NCBI RefSeq assembly: GCF_024139115.2
Contig: NC_085140.1
Coordinates: 435,635,260 to 435,699,259, forward strand
DNA: 64,000 nt
Source: Armigeres subalbatus
Lineage: Eukaryota > Arthropoda > Insecta > Diptera > Culicidae
Direction of reading: 5' to 3'
Positions 44,927 through 57,432 of this stretch are shown here, piece after piece. The notes under the pieces were generated by a model that was not told the DNA's origin, made no database searches, and worked only from the letters and a program-made list of their open reading frames with translations. Made by a program: the position numbers and the translations under genes. Within the stretch, counting starts at the first letter, position 1. Each line of letters starts with the position of its first letter.

Positions 44927-47900
44927 ACTTTTAATGGTGGTCCTGAAAAGAGCTGATTTATTTCCACTTATATGCCTCACTAACCGCAACCACTCAACCA
45001 TGCAACCGCCATCCGATGATTTGGCGCTACCGACGATGCTGATTGGTACACGGATTAAATGATGCCATGTTGCTGGCACGACCACCACCACCGTAGCGAA
45101 AAATGTTCTGCTGCACCACCATCACCACCTGATTTTGTTTTTGAGGGATATTAACCGCTTTCAAGCGAAGTACGGTTCTTTTTATACACCGGGTAAACAA
45201 AGTAGTGGACCAAAAGGACCGTACCTTACATCAATCTGATGTCCGTGCTGAGGATGTTTGAACGGGATTTAAATTTTAAATAGTTTAACGTTGATAATCA
45301 ATAGGTTTGATGGATTTGGAAAATTTCTGGAGAGTTTTCAAAAATATCGAAAAATAAAGACGCTATTAGCGTTTGAAATCTATCCTGATTTCATGACGGT
45401 CTCGAATATAGAGATTTCCGTTTTACACCCTGTATACGAGCCTTCCCCTCAGACGTAGTTAACGTCAAAAAAAGTTGTACAATGTACATTTGTGGATTGC
45501 GAAACCCTTCCCAGAAACTTCGCTTCAATGCCTAATCTTTTAGATCTTGCGCTTTTGGTGTATTGATCGAATAGACTTAATCGTTAATATTTTGCAAAAC
45601 GTGGCCAAAAATCAATCAAAAAATCGCGACCATCAATCAAACTCACATGCAACAGCGAACATTGATCCATCATACCGAACAAATGTGTCGATCTCATCCG
45701 ATCACGATCCGATCGATCATCCGATCGCTTGTCTCTTCAAATAAAACCCCAGTTAATCACTCCGTGCATCGGTGGCCGTCGTACGATCGCTCCGGGGCAC
45801 GTTCCTGCTCGGACGCAATTCAGAAGCCCACGAACGAACGATGGCAGATCGGTGCGATTGCGAACATCTTCCCTCCCGCACTCGCGCCATTGCAGCTATC
45901 GCATCCGATCGTAAACGATCGATCGCGTGGCCGACCGTCCCACCGCGCGCGCTCCCACCATCCTTCGTTGCATTCGTAGAACATGGGGGCTACGATGGGT
46001 CTCCATTAGACGGTGCACATTTTGACATATTAGATACGCTAATAAAACTCTTCACGGCACGGCACGGATCGGCGGAAAACCGGTCCCAATTGGTATCACT
46101 ACCGGCATTCGTTGGCCGCCATCGCCGTCATGTCTAATCCATCCATCATTGGGAAAACATGGAAGAGCATGTACCATCACCCGGGATTGCATGCGCCGGT
46201 AGCACACTCACCGGCTGAAGGGAAATTTGTTGGCACAATCGTTTGGAACAAATCCATCACCGAGCCTAACCGGTGAGTGGGCGCTCCGGGATCCGAGGAA
46301 AGTTGCAATCGAGTTCACGGGGCCTTGGAAATCGTGTCGGTTAGTCGGTCGGCCGATCGATCGGTAATGGCCCCAATAGTAGCGCCTATCGGATACCGTC
46401 GAACCGGTTCGTGATCGATAGATCAAACCAAGAAGTAGCTTGATGCAAACTGATTGACAGATTGGAACGTGTGAGCGGGTTCTGTCGTCGACGCTGCAAC
46501 GACACGTGGTCCCCGACCAAGTTCGTAGTTGGTGCATATTTTTAATCACTGTGATTATTTAATTATGAAAAGGTGACTCGTTCATGTCCCTTCGTACGGG
46601 GGGGTTGATTGCTTAGCACGATGTGCCTCGGTTCATGCTGAATAGCATCTACCGCAGTCATAATGGATGGAATGTTCAAGGTCTGATTGGTGGGGAAAAT
46701 TATGATTGTTGTCAACATGAACTGCATGCCAAGGTGAGAGCGAAGGGTGTAAGAAATAGACTAACAAAAGCAACCGTCAAGGTCGAGACAGGTATTACAG
46801 AGAATGATAATTGATTTACCGTTAAATTGTTGTTCTGAATCTGAAGTTATGCTTCAGGGGTAAATAAAACAGACCATTCCTAATTTTGTCTATTTTAGCA
46901 TTTTCCTTAGCACTGTAATTAGGCAGATGGTTAGTTTTTAATTTTATTATAAGAATATTTTAAAAATCATTCAGCTTCCACCGCCCTGATTTCAATGATG
47001 GTCTATGAAAATCTTCAGTAATTCGTTTTCCTGAGGGGAACTTCTTCAAACAATTTCGTTATTTTATCAATTGGTTAAATTTATTTATATTCAATTTTTA
47101 CATCTATTTCTTGAAAGATATTGAGGTAATAACGAGAGAGTTCTTTATTTAAACTGTTCCTATAACCCTTTCACTTATAGTTTATGAATTCTTATTAAAT
47201 GTCTTGGCTGTGCATATGCATCTAATTATGTATTAATTATTGCTTCTTTATTTTCATTTCTATTGCAGTGGTTTAATTGTATGAGTGTTTCCTTTTGTTT
47301 TAAACGTCTGAATATTTTTCAATCGTTTCACTACATTTCGATCATTACCGAAGATTTATTTGAGCAACTATTCGCGAGTACTTCACCATAAATATTTTGT
47401 CACTCAGTGGATCATCGGCATCGTCACGTCTCGTAACAACACCAACATTGCATTCATAAGGCTTCCTCGTCACGACGTGCCATTTTCGCAACCGCCTCGA
47501 CCATTAACTGGCGTTATTTTATATGGACCTGTTCTCTCCTGCTGATTGCAATCCGAACTCCAGAGGTGCACCAAACCCACCGTGGCCGTAGCAAATGGTT
47601 GTGCCTCCGTAAAAGCAAATGAAACGCATTCCCAATAATTTAGTCCGGGCGAGAGTGAGTTAATTCACTGTCGTGTAACCCGGAGTTAATTTAGGCACCG
47701 AGCAGTAGAAGGATTATCGCATTTCATCCCAGTGTAGCCGTGTTGCAGTCGACCGCCGCTATGGGGAAGCGATTATCCTGCTGTAGTTGGAAGGTTTCAC
47801 TTTCAACCGGACGACGAAGTATAAATTGACTTACTGACTGACAGATATAGCTTTTCAGCCGGGTGCGCTGCGCCGGACCAACCTTTCGTCGCCGCTGCAC

Positions 47901-49287
47901 GGAAGAACAAACAGCGGTTGATAAACTTTACTCATAGTGCGATGGAATTTATATTGCACAAATAAAACTTTAGTTCGTTTGCCCGCGCAGCCGCACCGGG
48001 GTAGACCACAGAGTGGCATGCACCCGATCCGACCGCATGTTTGCTTTATCAACAGCCCTGAAGCGGTGATGGGCGGAGGACCTTGGATTTGGTTATGACC
48101 CCATCGCGCGTGTTCCTGATCTCGGATGAACGATTCAATTCAATCGGTTCTGATTGCTTCGCAGCTAACCGACCAGCCTACCACTTCTAGCAGGAACCTT
48201 AACCTTTTCAACTGGTCTGCTCGGAGGGAGGTAATCAAATCGCTCAACAACTTAGCGCCAATTGACTTAGACGGTGTTGGTCAGTCGGATGCAGTTGCAG
48301 CTGCCCGAACTCTAACTAGAATCGAAAAGCAATCGCCTTTTTGCCACCATTCAGTTTCATTATCTGGGCTGGCACGATTCCTGATTAACGGACGCAGTGA
48401 CGGGAACGAGCGTGTGGATGAGGAACAAAGCTTCGGCTAGGACCTGGTATTTAATGTGTATGGGTCGATTGCGCATTTAAACGAGACGATTTAACTCCTA
48501 CTTATCTACCACGCGAAGTTGGTACAACGACGACGCTGCGCTGTTCCGCCATCACAGTGGGGAAGCCACCGAGCCTTCGTGTTAAGGTAGGACATGTCTC
48601 CGGCGTGTGGACTTCAACTAAAGGTCGGTGCAATCAAGGTGTTCCCCTGGTGAGAAGCGTGTAAAAATACTATAATTCACTCTTGGTCCAGTGAAATTAA
48701 ATCTGCCTTTGTTGAAAGGCTGACATCGTTGTGGGCTGTTGGCAAGGATGCAGCAACTATACCACGCTGTTTCTTGGTCTTCATGAGTAGAGAGTGACTT
48801 GATTTTGGTATTCTATATAGGTTATACAGACCGTTCGATTGATTATTGCAGTTATAACAAGAGCTTTAAATATTCGATTATTTTTGTCACTTCACTTCTG
48901 AACATATTCATATTCGGCTTCGGAATGAATATGGATCAGTGCGTACTGCGAATTTATTTGAATATCACAAATTATTAAATAATCATAAAACTGAACACAT
49001 GTTTGATGATTCAAATAAATACACGCAAAGATCTAATCCCGACGTTCAATTGAGGGGCATTGTCGCCAAATGTCAGTATATTCAAGGCTAATTACCAATG
49101 TTTTCTTTGCGCGTAGTAAACATACTCAGTGAATGAATTTGTGATTGAATGAATTTGTGAAGAAGTAAACTGAGTAAGTCTTTCTATGTTTTGAATAATC
49201 AAAATACGATTGTCAAAACTCGGAGCGAATGTGCTTCACGAAAGTGAATATTTTATGCTCTGGTTATAACAGCTGCACAAACATTTA
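44927..49287. other. 4.3-kb low-repeat, partly GC-rich non-coding island
   Basis: About 45600-46500 is rich in cgatc/gatcg words, and about 47400-48650 is also GC-richer than the window. Frames such as 45647-45979, 45772-46137, 46208-46549 and 48126-48440 overlap on both strands and show no domain. No TIR, SINE or LINE was recognised, which is unusual here. The island is the best candidate in the window for conserved intronic or intergenic regulatory DNA, but no specific factor site is claimed. Confidence 0.35.
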
Positions 49288-49289
49288 TA

Positions 49290-49777
49290 GGCTAGATATA
49301 CCAGTTGTGGCTATAGCACCAGTTGTCGCACTAGTGCTTTATATGCCAAATTACCAATCAAATCACCGCAAACCAAGTTCACATCGATAAAGCATATTCA
49401 TATGATACGATAACACCTTTGATTTCCTCCAAAACAAGCAAAGCATAATTGTAAAAATAAATTTTGCTTAATTTTTTACGTCCTTTGCACCAGTTGTCGC
49501 ACTAGTGGTCCCTAATTGGCCAGTCCCATAAGAAAACAATAGGATTTGCCAAATAAGGAACCAAAATTAAGAATAGTGCCACAACTGGTGCATGCGTTCC
49601 TATTATGGATTAATTAATTTTGAGGCTAATAACAAATTTTATTGTGGTTTTCACAGCTGTTCTAAGGAGCAGGAAGTAAAACCTTTCGCTTGATATATAA
49701 AGTCCACCCACATGCCTTTTACTTATTTTTAAATAAATAGTTGTCCTTAAGTATGGCGACAATTGGTACACCCACCC
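49290..49777. mobile_element. 488-bp MITE, copy 2 of the twin pair
   Basis: Same length and ends as 36680-37167 (ggctagatataccagttgtg at the left, complement-like 'tggtacacccaccc' at the right), flanked by TA at 49288-49289 and 49778-49779. By eye only about 15-20 substitutions separate the copies, all scattered, so both came from a recent common source. Confidence 0.8.
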
Positions 49778-49944
49778 TATTGGAAGCCAAATTAAGGATT
49801 TTTGAGAAAAATTATTTTAACTTTTTCAAGATGACTTTTTTTGCATGGATTTAACGTACAGATTTGGGTTTTTCCGCTCGATCCTACCAAAACTAGCATA
49901 GAAAGAACTAAAAAGGTGTTGAAATATTTTTTTGAATTATCGTA

Positions 49945-50946
49945 ACCTATTTCAGAGTCTCCAAAACGGTCTGGAGTTCAGAACATATGATCTACCCGAT
50001 CAACCAAGTCGTGAAAAATGTATCCGTGCATTGCTAAACATCCCAACAGACCCATTGAACCGATAGATTTTCACTCATTATGTATACTAGCTACTGCAGA
50101 CCTTTTAGATTCTCCAAAACGCCCGAGAGTCCCAAGTATGCGATTTACCCGATCAACCAAGTCCAACGATGTATCCGTACATTGCTAAAATTCTCAGAAA
50201 GTCCATTGATAGGATTTCACTCATAACTTTTAGAAACTATTACAGGCCTTTCTTGTTCTCCAAAACGTCCGGGAGTTCAAAACATGCGATCTACCCCCGA
50301 AAAACCAAGTCCTGAACGATGTATCCGTGCATCACTAAACATTCCAGCAGGTCCATTGAGCCGATAGAATTTCACTCATTATGTTCACTAGATGCTACAG
50401 ACCTTTTAGGTTCTCCAAAACGCTCGTGAGTTCAAAACAGGTCAGTCAGCAGGCCCATTGAGCCGTTAGAATTTGACTCATTATAGTTACTAGCTTCCGT
50501 CATCTGGGGTAACAATGGGTCAAATGGGGGTGAGAATGGGTCACTGTATCAACTACTTAGAATGCTTGTAGAATAGATTGAATGTATTTGAGGACAATAA
50601 GCCCAAAATATAAGAGACCTTTTTGAACGATTTGGCTGTACGACCTCTAGACTGCCGGTGAGAGCGATGACCCATTCTCACCCCCAGACCTATTGTCATC
50701 CCCGATGGAGGTACTACAGATGCAAACTTTAGATCAACCAATTCCAGAAATACGACCCGATCAACCAAGTCGCGAAAGATGTATACGTGCGTAGCTAAAC
50801 ATCCCAGTAGGTCCATTGATCCGATAAAATTTCACTCAACACTTTGACAAGGTACTACAGGCCTTTATGGTTCTTCGAACCGGCCTGGTGCTCAGAACGT
50901 GCGATCTACCAGATCAACAAAGTCTTGAACGATGTATAGCTTTAGC
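49945..50946. repeat. ~150-bp satellite array (tctccaaaacg type), interrupted
   Basis: Units start with tctccaaaacg at 49958, 50111, 50257 and 50412 (steps of 153, 146 and 155 bp) and share 'gatctacccgatcaaccaag', 'gatgtatccgtgcat' and 'gatagaatttcactcat'. A truncated unit, a small TIR insert (about 50499-50709) and about one and a half further units follow. The array is then broken by a SINE (50948-51243), a ~60-bp remnant unit (51247-51306) and a LINE (51316-52396), and ends with one more unit at about 52406-52560. Units differ by 15-30 percent, so the array is old. Confidence 0.75.
50499..50709. mobile_element. small TIR element inside the satellite
   Basis: The left end 'catctggggtaacaatgggt' and the right end (inverted: 'catcggggatgacaataggt') pair over about 45 bp, including the inner 'gggggtgagaatgggtca'. 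The insert replaces part of a satellite unit and holds no gene. Ends are approximate and no target duplication was fixed. Confidence 0.55.
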
Positions 50947-50947
50947 G

Positions 50948-51243
50948 CTTCTTCTTATTGGCATTACATCCCCACACTGGGACAGAGCCACCTCGCAGCT
51001 TAGTGTTCATTGAGCACTTCCACAGTTATTAACTGCGAGGTTTCTAAGCCAGGTTACCATTTTTGCTTTCGTATATCATGAGGCTAGCACGATGATACTT
51101 TTATGCCCTGGGAAGTCGAGACAATTTCCAATCCGAAAATTACTTAGACCTAGCTAGACTAGCACCGGGAATCGAACTCAGCCACCCTCAGCATGGTCTT
51201 GCTTTGTAGCCACGCGTCTTACCACACAGCTAAGGAGGGCCCC
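50948..51243 (-). mobile_element. Feilai-type SINE
   Basis: A third copy of the SINE seen at 16121-16413, with the same head (ggggccctccttagctgtg on -), a B-box-like GAGTTCGATTCCC and a (gaa)n tail at 50948. It carries a small duplication ('gacctagctagac') in the body. It is inserted in the ~150-bp satellite, and no clear target duplication is visible. Confidence 0.8.
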
Positions 51244-51315
51244 ATCGACTGTATTATAGACTCTTTTTGAAGCTCGGATCGTGTGATCTATCCTATGAAC
51301 CAACTCATGAATGGT

Positions 51316-52396
51316 TATTATAATTTATTCAGACTAAGGCTCAAGTGGCCTGTACGGTATACGGTATACGGTATAAGAGTCTTCTCCATTCGGCTCGGTC
51401 CATGGCTACACGTCGCCAACCACGCAGTCTTCGAAGGGTCCGCAAGTCATCTTCCACCTGATCGATCCACCTTGCCCGCTGCGCACCTCGCCTTCTTGTG
51501 CCCGTTGGATCGTTGTTGAGAACCATTTTCACCGGATTACTATCCGACATTCTGGCTACGTGCCCGGCCCACCGCAGTCTTCCGATTTTCGTGGTGTGAA
51601 CGATGGATGGTTCTCCCAATAGCTGATGCAACTCGTGGTTCATTCCCTCCTTCACGTACCGTCGGCCATCTGCACCCTACCATAAATGGTACGCAGCACT
51701 TTCCTTTCGAATACTCCAAGTGTGCGTTGGTCCTCCACGAGCATCGTCCAGGTCTCGTGTCCTTAGAGGACTACCGGTCTAATGCGCGTTTTGTAGATAG
51801 TCAATTTGATACGACGGCGAACTCTATTCGATCGGAGCGTCTTGCGGAGTCCAAAAAATTCTTCTATCACCTCGATTTCGTCACCACCGATGCAAACTCG
51901 AGGTGGGTGGCTCACATTGTTTTCCCTTGAACCCCTTCCTATCATGTACTTCGTCTTCGACGTGTTGATGACTAGTCCAATCCGCTTAGCTTCCCTCTTC
52001 AGTCTGATGTAGGCTTCCTCCATCTTCTCAAAGTTTCGTGTCATAATATCTATGTCGTCGGCGAAGCCAAATAGCTGGACGGACTTATTGAAAATTGTAC
52101 CACTCGTGTTAATCCCTGCTCTTCGTATAACCCTTTCCAAAGCGATGTTGAATAGCAGACACGAAAGACCATCACCTTGCCGTAACCCTCTACTGCCATA
52201 GCTGGTCCCGATCGATTGTATCATATGCGGCTTTGAAGTCGATGAATGGATGATGTGTGGGCACGTTGTATTCGCGGCATTTCTGCAGTACTTGGCGAAT
52301 AACGAACACTTGGTCCGTGGTGGAGCGTTGACCCATAAAACCTGCTTGGTACTGCCCCACGAACTCCCTCGCAATTGGTGCTAGGTGTATGATGTA
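51316..52396 (-). pseudogene. 5'-truncated RTE-like LINE family A
   Basis: The - strand codes in order: REFVGQYQAGF, RSTTDQVFVIRQVL, motif A FIDFKAAYDTIDRD (about 52195-52235), RGLRQGDGLSCLLFN (about 52140-52180), FADDIDIM (about 52050), IEVIEEF, TIYKTRIRPVV and the C-terminal LRWAGHVARMSD and RRGAQRARWIDQ. A deletion between motif A and RGLRQGDG and several frame changes make it inactive. Near 'LRSNRVRRRIKL' the family A frame runs through without the shift seen in family B. A 9-bp repeat, atgaatggt, at 51307-51315 and 52397-52405 is a plausible target duplication within the satellite. Confidence 0.8.
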
Positions 52397-52614
52397 ATGA
52401 ATGGTGTATGATATAATATACCAGTAGGTCCAATGAGTTGATGTGACTTCAATCATAATTCATACAAGCTACTTCAGACCTGTTAGGTTCACCAAAACGT
52501 CCTGGAAATTGTAGCGATTGAACTACTTGATCATCCAAGTCCTTGAACGCAGTTCTTCTAAGCCCAGACAAAAGAATAAATCGCAAGTTAACCAGGTCGT
52601 TGTGCATCTTGATT

Positions 52615-53130
52615 CAAAATGATTTTGGAGCACCTTGGACATTGGATCTCATGCTCATGGAAATTAGGGTCACATGCTTATTACACCGGATTGGGTAAAC
52701 ACTGATGGTGAGGATATTGAGAAATTCTTGATTGATCTGGTAGATACTATGAACTATACTCAATGATATTTTGGAGTGCCATGAAGATCCCGTATTCACG
52801 AAAATTAGGTATGCATGATGCGTATAAGATTATTGAACCAGATTGGGTGTATACCGACGATGATGACATTGCAGAAGCCTTGATTGATCTGACAGATACC
52901 GTGGGCAAAACTCCAGAACTTTTTGGAGTACCTTGAGCATCTCGTATTCAAGAAAAAATGGGGCTTGCATAATGCTTATATGTCTACAGATCCGGATTGG
53001 GTATTAACCGGCGATGAGAACATTGCAAAAGCCTTGATTGATCTGACAGATACCGTGGGAAGAACTCGAGAACGTTTTGGAGTACTTTGAGCATCTCGTA
53101 TTCCTGAAAATTATTCACAGGCATAACGAT
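52615..53130. repeat. second ~151-bp tandem array (ttttggag type)
   Basis: The unit beginning ttttggagyacctt recurs at 52622, 52771, 52922 and 53074 (steps of 149, 151 and 152 bp). Shared words are 'gattgggt', 'gatgatgacattgcagaagc' and 'cttgattgatctgacagata'. Similarity between neighbouring units rises to the right. The spacing is close to that of the array at 49945-52560, and a short 'gaacgttttggag' word is the complement of its 'ctccaaaacg' core, so the two arrays could be distant inverted relatives. Confidence 0.7.
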
Positions 53131-53419
53131 CAGGATGGCTCAACTTGTCTGAGTATTCAGAACAATAAAACAATATGAAATTCCCAAAGTTTGCGAAATT
53201 TTCCCAAGGGTTTGCATATCTGGGTCTGCAGGGTATAGTCAAACTTGACCCCCGATATTTTTCCTGGAAAGTCAACATCCTGGCGAACAGTTTTGTTGAA
53301 GAAAGTGGGGACCTATCTCTCTTCTGTGATTTTTTTTTTCACAGCCAATCTAAAACGCTGGGCATGTATGACCCATCCGTCCTGAAAGGATTAAGGAAGG
53401 GACCATCTGTCCTCTTCAT

Positions 53420-53522
53420 CTTCTACAGGGAAAATGTGTTCATTTGAAGAAGGCATTATCTCCTCCCTTCGATTTTTACAGGACAAACGCAATCATTTAA
53501 AGAAGGCATTATCTCCTCACTT
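53420..53522. repeat. two imperfect ~50-bp direct repeats
   Basis: The word 'gaagaaggcattatctcctc' and its surroundings occur twice (about 53455 and 53505). The second copy abuts the start of the LINE at 53523. Confidence 0.5.
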
Positions 53523-56500
53523 GGCACGGCAAATGCTGGGTAGAGCGTACCATCGGAACTTCGCGTACCTGAAGGAATAAAATAGACCCCATCTCGTGGT
53601 CCTTAGCCTCTTACCCAGCAACTCCTATACCTACCTCCTCGTGGTGCTGGCCGGGATACGAGCAACCTTAGGGAAGATCGGGTAACCAACCCCGGTGGTA
53701 AGTATGGTGATATGCTGACAGGGAAGGGGGGAGGGGTAGGCTCCTCTCCAGAGGTACAAATCTTACTGAGCGTCTGTTTTCCATGTCAGGATCGGCTCCC
53801 AATAGCGTCTGTTCACCATGTTAGAGGCGGCTGATCATCGTCCAATTGCCAGCGAGGGACTCTAAGTGAAACTGTGCACCATGCTCCACCGGGAATAAGG
53901 AGGAATGGTCCTCAGAAAATTTAGGGGGTTTGGTGTCATGCCCTGTAAGCCAGCTTATAAAAAAAGATACGCAACGAACAATCAACAAGAGAGTACGGAC
54001 CGGAACCTTCGGCGAAGACCACTGCAACGAAAAGGGACTAGCGATTGGAAACTCGGTTCGTGGAACTGCAAATCTCTCAACTTCATCGGGAGCACACGCA
54101 TACTCGCCGATGTGCTCAAGGACCGTGGATTCGGAATCGTAGCGCTGCAGGAGGTTTGTTGGAAGGGATCAATGGTGCGAACGTTTAGAGGTAATCATAC
54201 CATCTACCAGAGCTGCGGCAACACACACGAGCTGGGAACAGCTTTCATAGTGATGGGCGATATGCAAAGGCGCGTGATCGGGTGGTGACCGATCAACGAG
54301 AGAATGTGCAGGTTGAGGATCAAAGGCCAGTTCTTCAACTTCAGCATAATCAACGTTCATAGCCCACACTCCGGAAGCACTGATGATGATAAGGACGCAT
54401 TCTACGCGCAGCTGGATCGTGAGTACGATAGCTGCTCGAGCCACGACGTCAAAATCATCATAGGAGATTTGAACGCTCAGGTTGGCCAAGAGGAGGAGTT
54501 TAGACCGACTATTGGGAAGTTCAGCGCACACCGGCTGACGAACGAAAACGGCCTACGACTAATTGATTTCGCTGCCTCCAAGAATATGGCCATTCGCAGC
54601 ACCTACTTCCAACACAGCCTTCCGTATCGGTACACCTGGAGATCACCACTGCAGACAGAATCACAAATCGACCACGTTCTGATTGATGGACGGCACTTCT
54701 CCGACATTATCGACGTCAGAACATATCGTGGCGCTAACATCGACTCTGACCACTATCTGGTGATGGTTAAACTGCGCCCAAAACTATCCGTCATCAACAA
54801 TGTTCGGTACCGACGACCGCCGCGGTATGACCTAGAGCGACTGAAGCAACCTGATGTCGCCACTGCATACGCGCAGCATCTCGAGGCAGCGTTGCCGGAA
54901 GAGGGTGAGCTCGATGGGGCCCCTCTTGAGGACTGCTGGAATACAGTCAAAGCAGCCATTAACGACGCCGCGGAGAACAACGTCGGGTATATGGGTCGAA
55001 GTCGACGGAACGATTGGTTCGACGAAGAGTGCAGACAGATTCTGGAGGAGAAGGACGCAGCGTGGGCGGTTGTGCTGCAGTAAGGTACCCGGCAGAACGT
55101 GGAACGTTATAGACGGAAGCGGAGACATCAGACCCGCCTTTTTCAGGAGAAGAAACGCCGCCTGGAAGAAGCGGAGTGCGAGGAGATGGAACAGCTGTGC
55201 CGTTCTCAAGAAACACGCAAGTTCTACCAGAAGCTCAACGTATCTTGTAAAGGCTTCGTTCCGCGAGCCGAAATGTGCCGGGATAAGGATGGGAGCATCT
55301 TGACGGACAAACGTGTGGTGATCGAAAGGTGGAAGCAGCACTACGAGGAACATCTGAATAGCGCTGAGAGTACAGGCAGTGTAAGTCAAGGTAGCGGAGG
55401 AGTTGACTACGTCATTTCAGCGGACCATAGAAGCCAACCAGCCCCCACCCATCCAACAGCTAAAGACCAATAAAGCAGCTGGTAAGGATGGGATTGGAGC
55501 TGAGCTCATCAAGATGGGCCCGGAAAAGCTAGCCACTTGCCTGCACAAACTGATAGTCAGAATCTGGAACACTGAACAGCTACCGGATGAGTGGAAGGTA
55601 GGGGTTATATGTATGCCCCATCTACAAGAAAGGCGACAAGCTGGAGTGTGAGAACTTTCAAGCGATCACCATCCTTAATGCCGCCTACAAAGTGATATCC
55701 CAGATCATCTTCCGACGTCTGTCACCATTAGTGAATGAGTTCGAGAGAATTTATCAAGCCCGCTTCGTTGACAGCCGCTCGACAACGGATCAGATCTTTA
55801 CTGTACGGCAAATCCTTCAAAAATGTCGTGAGTACCAGGTCCCAACGCACCATCTGTTCATTGATTTCAAGGCTGCATACGACAGAATAAACTGTGTAGA
55901 GCTTTGGAAAATTATGGACGAGAACAGCTTCCCTGGGAAGCTTACCAGACTGATCAAAGCAATGGTGGATGGTGTGAAAAAAATTGTTTGAAGATTTCGG
56001 GCGAACACTCCAATTCTTTCGAATCGCGCCGGGGACTAAGACAAGGTGATGGACTTTCGTGCCTGTTGTTTAACATTGCGCTAGAAGGTGCCATGCGGAG
56101 AGCCGGGTGTAACAGCTGAGTACGATATACAACAGATCCAGTCAATTTATTTGTCTCGCGGATGACATGGACATTGTTGGTCAAACATTTGCAAAGGTGA
56201 CAGAACTGTATACCCGCCTGAAACGTGAAGCAACAAAAGTTGGACTGGTGGTGAATGCATCGAAGACAAACTACATGCTTGTGGGTGGAACCGAGCGCTA
56301 CATGGTCCGCCTGGGAATCAGTGTTATGATAGACGGGGATACCTTCGAGGTGGTCGAGGAATTCGTCTACCTCGGATCCATGCTAACGGCTGACAACAAC
56401 GTTAGTCGTGAAATACGAAAGCGCATCATCTGTGGAAGTCGGGCCTTCTACGGGCTCCAGAAGAAACTGCGGTCGAAAAGATTCGCCACCGCACCAAATG

Positions 56501-56940
56501 TGTCATTTACAAGACGCTTATAAGACCAGTTGTCCTCTACGGACATGAAACATGGACCATGCTCGAGGAGGACTTGCAAGCACTCGGAGTATTCGAGAGA
56601 CGGGTGCTTAGGACCATCTTTGGCGGTGTGCAAGAAGACGGTGTGTGGCGGCGAAGAATGAACCGTGAGCTCGCCCAGCTCTACGGCGAACCCAGTATCC
56701 AGAAGGTAGCTAAAGCCGGAAGGGTACGATGGGCAGAGCATGTTGCAAGAATGCCGGACAGCAACCTTGCAAAGATGGTGTTCGCTTCCGATCCGGCAGG
56801 TACGAGACGGCGTGGAGCGCAGCGAGCGAGATGGGAAGACCAGGTGCAAAACGACTTGGCGAGCGTGGGGCGTATCCAAGGATGGAATTGTTGATTCAGT
56901 GTTATCTGCTTAGATGTAAACTAAATAAATGAATGAAATG
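53523..56940 (+). mobile_element. near-full-length RTE-like LINE (family B, copy 2)
   Basis: Starts with the same ggcacggcaaatgctgggta as copy 1 and ends in a aaataaatgaatgaaatg tail, giving about 3.4 kb. Copies 1 and 2 are highly similar over the whole length. No exact target duplication was found. 'tatctcctcactt' before the element and 'tatctaatcactt' about 14 bp after its tail are similar, but this may be chance. A ~35-bp deletion near the C-terminus and the small indels listed under its ORF distinguish it from copy 1. Confidence 0.8.
53905..56894 (+). pseudogene. LINE ORF: APE endonuclease and reverse transcriptase (copy 2)
   Basis: This copy keeps the N-terminus in frame: LGSWNCKSLN (about residue 50), the usual beginning of an APE endonuclease, then LQEVCW. 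A TGG-to-TGA change stops it at 54286-54288. The next frame (54304-55083) has IIGDLNAQVG and QIDHVLIDG and is stopped by CAA-to-TAA at 55081-55083. About 20 bases are lost near 55449, and four bases are gained near 55611. RT motifs RSTTDQIF, FIDFKAAYDRIN, RGLRQGDGLSCLLFN and DDMDIVG survive in pieces. The A-run deletion at 56476-56479 is shared with copy 1. The last frame ends at 56894 after the C-terminal deletion. Inactive. Confidence 0.8.
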
Positions 56941-57432
56941 GGAAACAAACGTGGTATCTAATCACTTCTATGCTATTCCAGTGTACACATTGAACAAAAA
57001 TTTAAAAGTATAGATCTCTCGCGGGAGCCTGCATCTGATTATTTTCGAAAGGCGTATTTCCATTATAAACCTTTCAACAGACTGATGTACGCGCCGTAAC
57101 AGCAACAGCTCCAGCAAAAGGTAGGAAATCCTTGTTTCGTATTTCTCATTAAAATATTCATTATTACAGCAAATATGAGTGAAAATGCAATAAACATTGA
57201 CTCAATATGAAAGATAGAGTAAAATCTACCTATTCACACAAATTTCGCTAATTTCCTATGCTTTTGAAAAAATTGCGTAAGAACCATGTTTGGTGAATAT
57301 AACCAGGATGGAAATCCGCCATTTTTCAAGTATCTCAAAATAACTTTTACTGACAGAAAATAATTTTTTTTTTCATTACTATGGGCTAGTTTGCACCATA
57401 TTCTATGCATTCAAATGAAAAACTGCAATGTT
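56941..57432. other. no recognisable gene or repeat
   Basis: AT-rich unique-looking DNA between the LINE and an inverted-repeat cluster. No supported frames. Confidence 0.3.

Noticed and set aside
49945..53130. CRISPR-like repeat arrays
   Set aside because: The arrays have ~150-bp diverged units without short identical repeats and unique spacers, and the genome is eukaryotic.
53508..56967. tatctcctcactt / tatctaatcactt as target duplication of LINE copy 2
   Set aside because: Two mismatches, and the right-hand copy lies about 14 bp beyond the tail. Not convincing compared with the perfect 12-bp duplication of copy 1.
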